Source of the DNA: JAOPZW01 sp963707695
GTDB lineage: Bacteria > Actinomycetota > Thermoleophilia > Solirubrobacterales > Solirubrobacteraceae
Direction of reading: 5' to 3'
NCBI GenBank assembly: GCA_963707695.1
Contig: CAVPQY010000003.1
Location: forward strand, 124,001 to 188,000
DNA: 64,000 nucleotides
Translations under genes and position numbers: made by a program
Shown here: positions 57,470 through 64,000 of the stretch, piece after piece
Layout: every line of letters starts with the position of its first letter
Numbering within the stretch: the first letter of the stretch is position 1
Notes under the pieces: generated by a model
What the model was told of the DNA's origin: nothing
What the model saw: only the letters and a program-made list of their open reading frames with translations
Database searches by the model: none

Positions 57470-58993
57470 GTGGTGACCCGACCAGCGTGCCGCCTCTTGG
57501 CCCTGCTCGCCGCCGCTGCGCTCGTCGTCCCGGCGGCCGGCTGCGGCTCGGGCGAGGGGGCTGCGGCCCCGTCCCCGGCCCCCGCCCACGCGCCGGCCGC
57601 GGACTCGACGACGGTCGCCGCGGCGACCCCCGCGGCGGGCGGCGCCGACTGGACGCGCTTCGGCGTCGACGCCGCCCGCACGAACGTGGCGCGCACGGGC
57701 CTGAGCGCTCGCGCGGTGACCCGGCTGCGCGAGCGCCGGGTCTCCCTCGACGGCACGGTCGACTCGTCGCCGATCTTCCTCCACGCGGTCCGCGTCGGCG
57801 GGCGCATGCGCGACGTCGTGGTGGTCACCACGACCTACGGGCGCACCGAGGCGCTGGACCCCGCGAAGGGGGCCGTGCTGTGGCGGTTCACCCCCGCGGC
57901 CTACGACCGCGTGCGGGGCAGCGCCCAGATCACCACCGCGACGCCGGTGGCCGACCCGCGCCGGCGCTTCGTCTTCGCGGCCTCGCCCGACGGGCGCGTC
58001 CACAAGCTGGCGCTGGCCGACGGGCGCGAGGCCCGATCCGGCGCGTGGCCGGCCGTCGTCAGCCGCGAGCCGGTCCGGGAGAAGCTCGCCTCGGCGCTGA
58101 ACCTCGACGGCCGCTGGGTGTACGCGGCGCTCGGCGGCTACCTCGGCGACCAGCCGCCCTACCAGGGCAAGGTCGTCGCGATCGACCGCGGCACGGGCGC
58201 CGTCGGCCACGTCTTCAACGTCCTGTGCTCCGACCGCCGGGCGGTGATCGACCCGTCGAGCTGCCGCTCCCAGGAGGCGGCGATCTGGGGCCGCGCCGGC
58301 GTGGTCGTGCAACCCGGGACGCACGACCTGTTCGTGGCCACGAGCAACGGGCCCTTCGACGGGCGCACGGACTGGGGCGACTCGGTCCTGCGGCTCTCGC
58401 GCGGCGCAGGGCGCCTGGAGCGGCACTACACGCCGGCCAACCAGCGCGTGCTGGAGACGACCGACGCCGACCTCGGCTCCGCCGCCCCGGCGCTCCTCTC
58501 GCGCACCCTGCTCCTGCAGGGCGGCAAGGACGGCCGGCTGCGGCTGCTGGACGTGCGCCGCAGCCTGCACGGCGTGACCGGCGCCGACGGCCCCCGGCTC
58601 GGGGGCGAGGTGCAGACGCTGCCGCTGCGGGGCAGCGGCACGCTCGTCTCGGCCATCGCGGTCCGCCGCACGCGCGGCTCGACCCTCGCGTTCGTCGGGA
58701 CCGAGGGCGCGACGACGGCCTACCGGCTGCGCGGCGCCCGGCTGCGGGTGGCGTGGTCCAAGCGCGTCGGCGCCACCAGCCCGGTGCTCGCCGGCGGCCT
58801 GCTGTGGGCCTACGACCCCGCCGGCGCCCTGCGCGTCCTGCGCCCGGCGACCGGCCGCGTGCTGCGCACGCTGCCGGCCCCGGCCGGGCACTGGAACAGC
58901 CCGATCGTCGCCGGAGGGCGGGTCTACCTGCCCTCCGGCGACGCCAACGACCACCGCACCGCGGGGACGCTCAGCGTCTACGCCCCGCGGTGA
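57470..58993 (+). CDS. PQQ/BamB-type beta-propeller lipoprotein
   Basis: 507 aa from GTG 57470 (a second GTG follows directly). Lipoprotein signal with lipobox VPAAGC. Eight-bladed propeller repeats are visible (VVVTTTYGRTEALDPAKGAVLW, one residue split here, RFVFAASPDGRVHKLALADG, KVVAIDRGTGAVGHVFNVL, PIVAGGRVYLPSGDAND). PQQ-enzyme catalytic residues are not evident, so a structural or binding role is likely. It faces the convergent thiolase gene across 15 bases. Confidence 0.85.
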   Translation: MVTRPACRLLALLAAAALVVPAAGCGSGEGAAAPSPAPAHAPAADSTTVAAATPAAGGADWTRFGVDAARTNVARTGLSARAVTRLRERRVSLDGTVDSSPIFLHAVRVGGRMRDVVVVTTTYGRTEALDPAKGAVLWRFTPAAYDRVRGSAQITTATPVADPRRRFVFAASPDGRVHKLALADGREARSGAWPAVVSREPVREKLASALNLDGRWVYAALGGYLGDQPPYQGKVVAIDRGTGAVGHVFNVLCSDRRAVIDPSSCRSQEAAIWGRAGVVVQPGTHDLFVATSNGPFDGRTDWGDSVLRLSRGAGRLERHYTPANQRVLETTDADLGSAAPALLSRTLLLQGGKDGRLRLLDVRRSLHGVTGADGPRLGGEVQTLPLRGSGTLVSAIAVRRTRGSTLAFVGTEGATTAYRLRGARLRVAWSKRVGATSPVLAGGLLWAYDPAGALRVLRPATGRVLRTLPAPAGHWNSPIVAGGRVYLPSGDANDHRTAGTLSVYAPR

Positions 58994-59008
58994 GGTGGGC
59001 CTGCGCGA

Positions 59009-60176
59009 CTAGTTGAGGCGCTCCACGATCATCGCCTCGCCCTGGCCCTGGGCGACGCACATCGTCTCCAGGCCGATCGTGCCGTCGAGCGTGTCGAGGT
59101 CGTTGAGCAGCGTGGTCATGATCCGCACGCCGGTCATCCCGAACGGGTGGCCGAGGGCGATGGCGCCGCCGTGGGGGTTGAGCTTGTCGTAGTCGAAGCC
59201 CACCTCCGCGGCGATCGGGATCACCTGCGCGGCGAACGCCTCGTTGAGCTCGTAGACGTCGACGTCGCCGATCGACATCCCGGCCCGCTCGAGGGCCTTC
59301 TTGATCGCCCCGATCGGGGCGACGCCCATGAGCTCCGGCTCGTTGCCCCAGGTGGCCGCGGTGATGATCCGCGCCCGCGGGGTCAGGCCGAGCTCCTCGG
59401 CCTTCGTGTCGCTCATGACGATCGCGGCGGCCGCGCCGTCGTTGAGCGGGCACGAGTTGCCGGCCGTCACGGTCCCGCCCGGCTTGAACGCCGGCTCGAG
59501 CTGGGACAGCTTCTCGAGCGTCGAGCTCGCGCGCGGGCCGTCGTCCTTGCGACACCTGGGTGCCGTCGGCGAGCGTGACGGGCACGATCTCGCGGTCGAA
59601 GACGCCGTTCTGCTGCGCGGCGACGGCGCGCTCCTGCGAGCGCTGCGCGAACTCGTCCTGCTGCTCGCGGGTGACGCCGTACTTCTCGGCGACGTTCTCG
59701 GCCGTGAGGCCCATCGCGATGTACGCGTTGGGCTGCCCGGGCTCCTTGCCCTGCAGCTGCTCGTTCTGGTCCTCGGGGTGCGCGGCCTCCTGCGAGCCGT
59801 TGTAGCGCGAGACGAACTCGACGCCCGAGGCGAGGTAGACGTCGCCCTGACCGGCGACGACGTTGTTCGCCGCGATCTTGATCGCGTCGAGGCCGGAGGC
59901 GCAGTAGCGCGACACGGTCGACCCGTTGGTCTCCTGGCCGAGCTTCTCGCTCAGGAGCACCGCGATGCGGCCGATGTTGTTGGCCTGCAGCCCCTGGGGG
60001 AGGCCGCAGCCGGTGATGACCTCCTCCACGGAGGACGGGTCGACGCCGGGGTTGCGCTCGAGCACCTGGTCGAGGACGTGCGCGAGGGTCTCGTCGGGTC
60101 GCAGCGACGCGAGCGAGCCCTTGAAGGCGCGGCCGACCGGGGTGCGGATCGCGTCGACGATCACGGCTTCGGGCAT
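59009..60176 (-). pseudogene. Acetyl-CoA acetyltransferase (thiolase), one frameshift
   Basis: About 389 aa when joined, a normal thiolase length. Catalytic Cys92 in STVSRYCASGLDAI, then VSRYNGSQEAAHP, and after the shift NSCPLNDGAAAAIVMSD, NEAFAAQVIPI, GGAIALGHPFGMTG (catalytic His) and ETMCVAQGQGEAMI (second Cys). One extra base near 59550 (TCG-c-AAG on the coding strand) breaks the frame. All active-site residues are present, so the gene is probably intact in the cell. Acts in beta-oxidation or acetoacetyl-CoA synthesis. Ribosome site aaagga; its leader carries a duplicated 22-bp element. Confidence 0.87.
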
Positions 60177-60200
60177 GGGTGGGTCCTTTCGGTGATGACG

Positions 60201-60255
60201 CCCGGCGGTCGCACTCCACGGGCAGGTTTATCCCCCGGCGGTCGCACTCCACGGG
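60201..60255. repeat. Two identical 22-bp direct repeats upstream of the thiolase gene
   Basis: cccggcggtcgcactccacggg occurs at 60201-60222 and again at 60234-60255, identical, 33 bases apart (about three helical turns), in the 242-base gap between divergent genes. On the thiolase strand a gataaa-like box lies between the copies. This suggests a pair of regulator sites or a duplicated promoter segment. Nothing else is seen in the gap. Confidence 0.7.
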
Positions 60256-60418
60256 GCCTCTCGACCAGGATCCTAGTGCACGCGGGGCCTCGCGCACGGT
60301 GCGCGCCGTCACCCCGGATGTGGTGTCGACCACTCCCAGGACCGTCTCAGCCTCCTCCGCGCCGGGACCCAGACCCGCCCCCCAGCATGGCGGCCTGTCC
60401 ACGACCAAGGAGGTCCCC

Positions 60419-60862
60419 ATGTTCAGCACCGCCCGCAGGACCGCCGTCGCCGTCGCCGGTGTCGGCGCGCTCGCCCTCGGTGGCTCGGCGCTCGCCGACG
60501 CCGCGTCCAAGAGCTCGTCCTCGTCCTCGTCGTCCACGACGCCGCAGCAGCAGCAGCAGGGCTACGGCACGCCGCCCTCCGGCGCCCGGCCGGCCGGTGG
60601 GCGTGGCGGTCCGGGCGCGCCCGGCGGCCGGCACGTCGGCGCCAACGGCAAGCGCGAGCAGGCGCTGAGCGCGAGCGTCGCTGCGAAGGTCAAGGCCGCC
60701 GCGCTGGCGAAGGTCAGCGGGGGCACCGTCGAGCGCGTCGAGACCGACGTCGACCACGGCTCGCCCTACGAGGCGCACGTCCGCAAGGCCGACGGCACCC
60801 AGCTCGAGGTCCTCGTGAACGAGAGCTTCCAGGTGACCGCGGTCACCACGATGGGGCGCTGA
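60419..60862 (+). CDS. Secreted PepSY-domain protein
   Basis: 147 aa from ATG 60419 with a perfect aaggaggt ribosome site. Signal peptide (LALGGSALADAASK), then a Ser run of eight, a Gln run of five, a Gly/Pro-rich linker, and a PepSY-like domain (AALAKVSGGTVERVETDVDH, YEAHVRKADGTQLEVLVNES). PepSY domains commonly inhibit or regulate extracellular proteases. Followed by a strong terminator, so monocistronic. Confidence 0.85.
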   Translation: MFSTARRTAVAVAGVGALALGGSALADAASKSSSSSSSSTTPQQQQQGYGTPPSGARPAGGRGGPGAPGGRHVGANGKREQALSASVAAKVKAAALAKVSGGTVERVETDVDHGSPYEAHVRKADGTQLEVLVNESFQVTAVTTMGR

Positions 60863-60885
60863 CCCGGCCGCCCCGCCCGCTGATC

Positions 60886-60918
60886 GGGTCCCGCGCCGAG
60901 GAGCACGGCGCGGGGCCC
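60886..60918 (+). terminator. Strong hairpin terminator after the PepSY gene
   Basis: 13-bp stem (gggtcccgcgccg / cggcgcggggccc, one G-U pair in RNA) with a 7-base loop, 24 bases after the stop codon and 55 bases before the next gene. Confidence 0.8.
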
Positions 60919-60972
60919 GGTCCGCCTCCGGCGCCCGGGACCCGGCGCCCTGGCGCTCAGGTATGCGGTTAG

Positions 60973-61962
60973 ATGGGCCGCATGCCCCGGGTCCAGGTCG
61001 GTCCGCGCCTCCGTGCGCTGCTCGTGCTCGTCGTCGCCGCCGTCGCGTCGGTCGCGTTCGCGCCGGCCGCCTCGGCGGCCGCTCGCCACGCCGACCGCAC
61101 GTACGCGGTCGGCAAGCGCTCGTACACGTTCGTGGACCGCAGCCGGCCGACGGCGGCCAACGGCGCCTATGCCGGCGCGCCGACGCGCACGCTGCCGACC
61201 CTCCTGCTGTACCCGACGGCCGGCGCACCCGGCGGCCCCTCGGTGGACGGCGCTCGGCCGCTGCGCCACCGCGGCGGCTTCCCGCTCGTCGTCTTCTCGC
61301 ACGGCTTCGGGGCCAACGGCCCGCTCTACGAGCCGCTGCTGGATCGCTTCGTGGCCCAGGGCTACGTGGTGGCCGCGCCGACGTTCCCGCTGTCGAACGG
61401 CGCCGCCCCGGGCGGCCCGAGGCTCGGCGACTACGTCAACCAGCCCGCGGACGTGAGCTTCGTCCTCGGCAGGGTCCTGCGCCTGGCGCGCACCGACCGC
61501 GGCCTGCGTCGCACCATCGACCGCCACGACGTCGGCATCGCCGGCCACTCGCTGGGGGCCATCACGACGCTCGGCCTGGCGCTCAACACCTGCTGCCACG
61601 ACCGGCGCGTCGAGGCCGCGGTCGCCTTCTCCGGGCTCCAGCTCCCCTTCCCGCCCGGCACGCCGTACGCGGGCCGGATCCCGCCGCTCATGCTCGTCCA
61701 CGGCGACGCCGACGGCACGGTGCCCTATGCGGGCAGCACGCAGATCTACGCCAAGGCGCCCGGGCCGAAGGCGCTGCTCACGCTCCTCGGGGCGCCCCAC
61801 ACGCCGTTCCTCCCGCCCTGGCTGGACCCGACGGTCCGCTCGGTCACCGACTTCCTCGACGGCTACCTCAAGCACGACCGCCGCGCGCTGAGCCACCTCG
61901 GGCGGGACGGCAACGTCCCCGGCGTCGCGACGCTGCAGCGGGACCTGCGCCGCCGCCGGTAG
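60973..61962 (+). CDS. Secreted alpha/beta hydrolase (PAF-acetylhydrolase/lipase-like)
   Basis: 329 aa. Signal peptide (VAFAPAASAAARHA). Oxyanion motif VVFSHGFGANG, nucleophile Ser193 in GIAGHSLGAIT, acid probably Asp247 in LVHGDADGTVP, His276 in LLGAPHTPF. Two adjacent cysteines (NTCCHD) near the nucleophile. It matches the family of dienelactone-hydrolase or platelet-activating-factor acetylhydrolase-like enzymes that cleave esters; substrate unknown. Start at ATG 60973, or the second ATG three codons later. Confidence 0.88.
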   Translation: MGRMPRVQVGPRLRALLVLVVAAVASVAFAPAASAAARHADRTYAVGKRSYTFVDRSRPTAANGAYAGAPTRTLPTLLLYPTAGAPGGPSVDGARPLRHRGGFPLVVFSHGFGANGPLYEPLLDRFVAQGYVVAAPTFPLSNGAAPGGPRLGDYVNQPADVSFVLGRVLRLARTDRGLRRTIDRHDVGIAGHSLGAITTLGLALNTCCHDRRVEAAVAFSGLQLPFPPGTPYAGRIPPLMLVHGDADGTVPYAGSTQIYAKAPGPKALLTLLGAPHTPFLPPWLDPTVRSVTDFLDGYLKHDRRALSHLGRDGNVPGVATLQRDLRRRR

Positions 61963-62094
61963 GCGCGCATCCCCCGAAGGGGATGAGGTCGCGCCATGAC
62001 GGGCGACGTAGGGTTACTGAAGGGATGGCGTGCGCGCTGCGCATCCGACGCCCGACCGGACGGTTCCACGCTCGACCCGGGAGCTCCTGCAGCC

Positions 62095-63546
62095 ATGGCC
62101 ACCACCACGCCGACCAAGCCCGCCAAGGCGACCGGGCGGACGACGCCGCACGACGGCACCCCTCCGACGCTTACCGACCGCGCCGCCCTCGGGAAGACCG
62201 CGCGCGCCGAGGTGCCCCGCTCGACGCACGCGCAGTGGATGGCCGGGGACGACCGCGATCCGCAGGGCATCCTCTGCGGCCAGGACGCGACCCGCGTGCC
62301 CGAGCTCGTCCCGATCCGCTGGGGCCGGATGCTCGCCTCCCCCTTCACCTTCTACCGCGGGGCGGCGGCGCTCATGGCCGCCGACCTGGCCACCACCCCG
62401 GCGTCCGGCCTGCGGGTGCAGGCCTGCGGCGACGCCCACATCTCGAACTTCGGCGTGTTCGCGGCGCCCGACCGCTCGCTCGTGTTCGACGTCAACGACT
62501 TCGACGAGACGGCGCCCGGGCCGTGGGAGTGGGACGTCAAGCGCATGGCGGCGAGCATCGAGATCGCCGGACGCGATCGGGGCGAGAAGCGCGCGCAGCG
62601 ACGCAAGGCCGTCGCCACCGCGGTGCGCCGCTACCGCGAGGCCATCCGTGCGTTCGCCGGGATGACGAACCTCCAGGTGTGGTACGCCCGGCTCGACATC
62701 AGCGCCATGGCCGCGGAGCTCGAGCGCGAGATGGGGCGCAAGGCCCGCGCGACCTTCGACGCGAACCTCCGCAAGGCCGAGCAGAAGAGCAGCTTGCGGG
62801 CGCTGACGAAGCTCACCGACGTCGTCGACGGCCAGCTGCGCTTCCGTAGCGAGCCACCGCTGCTGGTGCGGCTCGAGGACCTTGTGCGTCGGGAGGGCGG
62901 CAACGCGGGCACCTGGGAGGACGTCGTCAAGCTCATCGAGGGCTACAAGGGCATCGCGGACGACCGCCGCCACCTCTTCCACACCTACCGCGTCGTCGAC
63001 ATGGCGCGCAAGGTCGTCGGCGTGGGGAGCGTCGGCACGCGAGCCTGGGTGATCCTGCTCCTCGGCCGGGACGAGTCCGACCCGCTCGTCCTGCAGGCCA
63101 AGGAGGCGACGACCTCGGTGCTCGAGCCCTACGCCGGCCGCAGCCGCTACCGCCAGCACGGCCAGCGTGTCGTGGAGGGCCAGCGCCTCATGCAGACCGC
63201 CAGCGACATGTTCCTCGGGTGGCAGCGGGTGGCGAGCGGCCTCGACGGGCGCGAGCGCGACTTCTACGTCCGCCAGCTCTGGGACGGCAAGGGGTCGGCG
63301 GACCTCGCGGCGATCGGCGCACCGCAGTTCGGCCGCTACGTCGAGGCGTGCGGGTGGACGCTGGCCCGGGCGCACGCGCGATCGGGCGACCGCGTCGCCA
63401 TCGGCTCCTACCTGGGCGCCGGCAAGGTCTTCGACGACGCGATCGTCGAGTTCGCCGAGCTCTACGCGGACGAGAACGAGCGCGACTACGACCTGCTCAA
63501 GGCCGCCGCCGCCGACGGCCAGATCCCCATCGAGACGGGCGTCTGA
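62095..63546 (+). CDS. DUF2252 family protein
   Basis: 483 aa from ATG 62095, with gggag upstream; an earlier in-frame ATG at 61996 would add 33 unconserved residues. DUF2252 blocks are clear: GRMLASPFTFYRGAAALMAAD, VQACGDAHISNFGVFA, LVFDVNDFDETAPGPWEWD (one residue more than quoted in runs), KRMAASIEIAGR, and RQLWDGKGSADL. The fold is related to protein-kinase-like aminoglycoside phosphotransferases (GDxHxxN-type HISNFG and the DxND motif), so a small-molecule kinase is possible but unproven. Confidence 0.92.
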   Translation: MATTTPTKPAKATGRTTPHDGTPPTLTDRAALGKTARAEVPRSTHAQWMAGDDRDPQGILCGQDATRVPELVPIRWGRMLASPFTFYRGAAALMAADLATTPASGLRVQACGDAHISNFGVFAAPDRSLVFDVNDFDETAPGPWEWDVKRMAASIEIAGRDRGEKRAQRRKAVATAVRRYREAIRAFAGMTNLQVWYARLDISAMAAELEREMGRKARATFDANLRKAEQKSSLRALTKLTDVVDGQLRFRSEPPLLVRLEDLVRREGGNAGTWEDVVKLIEGYKGIADDRRHLFHTYRVVDMARKVVGVGSVGTRAWVILLLGRDESDPLVLQAKEATTSVLEPYAGRSRYRQHGQRVVEGQRLMQTASDMFLGWQRVASGLDGRERDFYVRQLWDGKGSADLAAIGAPQFGRYVEACGWTLARAHARSGDRVAIGSYLGAGKVFDDAIVEFAELYADENERDYDLLKAAAADGQIPIETGV

Positions 63547-63640
63547 CCGGGCGCGCGCGCCGCCATTTCAACCGAATCGGGCGATGCCGCCGGCGCGGGG
63601 GCACGGTTGGATGGGTGGCCCCGAAGAAGGAGGCGGAATC

Positions 63641-63886
63641 ATGCCGTTCGGACGCAGACAGCGGGTCCGGCGCCGGCGCGTCGCAGCGGCTGGGGCGGCC
63701 GGGGCCTACGCCGTGCACAAGCACAACGAGCGCGAGCGCGAAGCCGAGGAGCAGGCCGCCGAGCCGCAGCCGAGCGACGCGCCCGACCCGATCGCCCGGC
63801 TGACCGAGCTCAAGGGCCTCCTCGACAGCGGCGTCCTGACGCAGGAGGAGTTCGACGCAGAGAAGCAGAAGGTCCTGAACGGGTGA
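63641..63886 (+). CDS. SHOCT-domain small protein
   Basis: 81 aa from ATG 63641 with a strong gaaggagg ribosome site. Basic N-terminus (FGRRQRVRRRR), a short hydrophobic stretch (VAAAGAAGAYAV), a charged linker, and a C-terminal SHOCT motif (DPIARLTELKGLLDSGVLTQ, EEFDAEKQKVL). SHOCT modules often sit at the end of membrane or nucleic-acid-binding proteins and mediate oligomerisation. The next gene overlaps its stop by 4 bases. Confidence 0.9.
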   Translation: MPFGRRQRVRRRRVAAAGAAGAYAVHKHNEREREAEEQAAEPQPSDAPDPIARLTELKGLLDSGVLTQEEFDAEKQKVLNG

Positions 63887-64000
63887 CGACGCGGCACCGA
63901 TCCCTGCTCGCGCTCGGCTCGCTCGCCCTCGTGCTCGCGGCCCTCGCCGGGGCGGTGGCGATCGGGGTGGCGGCGTTCCCGCGTGGGCTCCTCGTCGTCG
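63883..64000 (+). CDS. Membrane protein, N-terminal fragment (cut by window end)
   Basis: GTG at 63883 overlaps the SHOCT gene stop (GTGA). The 39 codons available give a basic start and a hydrophobic helix (LLALGSLALVLAALAGAVAI) followed by AAFPRGLLVV. This resembles the N-terminus of membrane-anchored diacylglycerol-kinase-like proteins of related bacteria, from memory and with low certainty. The gene continues beyond the window. Confidence 0.6.
   Translation, partial: MTTRHRSLLALGSLALVLAALAGAVAIGVAAFPRGLLVV

Noticed and set aside
60201..60255. CRISPR array
   Set aside because: Only two 22-base copies with an 11-base spacer, in a promoter region and with no cas genes in the window.
61996..62094. 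Upstream ATG of the DUF2252 gene
   Set aside because: Adds 33 residues of uncharacteristic composition; the later ATG gives the usual family length.

Overview
The window is very GC-rich DNA of a high-GC actinobacterium. Start codons are often GTG (also TTG and apparently one CTG), genes overlap by 4 bases (ATGA/GTGA), and there is an actinobacterial-type Ser/Thr kinase plus several secreted proteins with basic beta-rich domains. From memory of such genomes I favour class Thermoleophilia (Solirubrobacterales, e.g. Conexibacter/Baekduia-like). That is an inference; a marker-gene search would settle it. I see no rRNA, tRNA, CRISPR array, insertion sequence or phage gene. No gene-free stretch exceeds about 250 bases.

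Layout. 0-5 kb: MoxR ATPase, an ABC-2 drug exporter pair and a two-component system. 5.1-7.4 kb: a three-gene copper-protein operon (cupredoxin, two-domain multicopper oxidase, second cupredoxin). 7.5-16.6 kb: VWA membrane protein, HtrA protease, and redox enzymes (KstD-like flavoprotein, MsrP/sulfite-oxidase-like protein with its own reductase, aldo-keto reductase, carotenoid-desaturase-like flavoprotein), a CYTH protein and an HCCA-isomerase-like protein. 16.6-20.9 kb: an AsnC regulator divergent from a DUF6421-like protein, an SDR and a threonine-aldolase-like enzyme; all four are broken by dozens of single-base insertions. 21-25.6 kb: HD-domain protein, NAD kinase, ClpE-type chaperone, PASTA lipoprotein. 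25.6-32.9 kb: Ser/Thr kinase, two secreted repeat proteins and a HEAT-repeat protein.

33-46.5 kb is an exopolysaccharide or surface-glycan locus: a PslG-like glycoside hydrolase, three family-2 glycosyltransferases, a Wzx-like flippase, a large polytopic membrane protein, an HPr-kinase-like P-loop protein, small membrane proteins, a CPBP protease, a PKD-repeat surface protein and a metallophosphoesterase. Most neighbours overlap by 1-4 bases, so 35.5-43.5 kb is probably one transcript. 46.5-53.3 kb: a purple-acid-phosphatase-like enzyme, a PAS-BTAD regulator divergent from an ECF-type sigma factor and a LuxR-type protein with a pseudo-receiver, then a second HPr-kinase-like protein coupled to a secreted phosphoesterase. 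53.4-57.4 kb: an MFS exporter with a two-piece PEP-synthase/rifampicin-phosphotransferase-like enzyme. 57.5-64 kb: PQQ-type beta-propeller lipoprotein, thiolase (one frameshift), PepSY protein, secreted alpha/beta hydrolase, DUF2252 protein, SHOCT protein and a gene cut by the window end.

The most striking whole-window signal is the frameshift pattern. Nearly every broken gene is broken by one extra G or C, and the extra base can almost always be placed just after a third codon position, where it forms CG or GC with that base. I read this as a consensus or assembly artefact (two wobble-position alleles both written out), not true gene decay, so the affected genes are probably functional.
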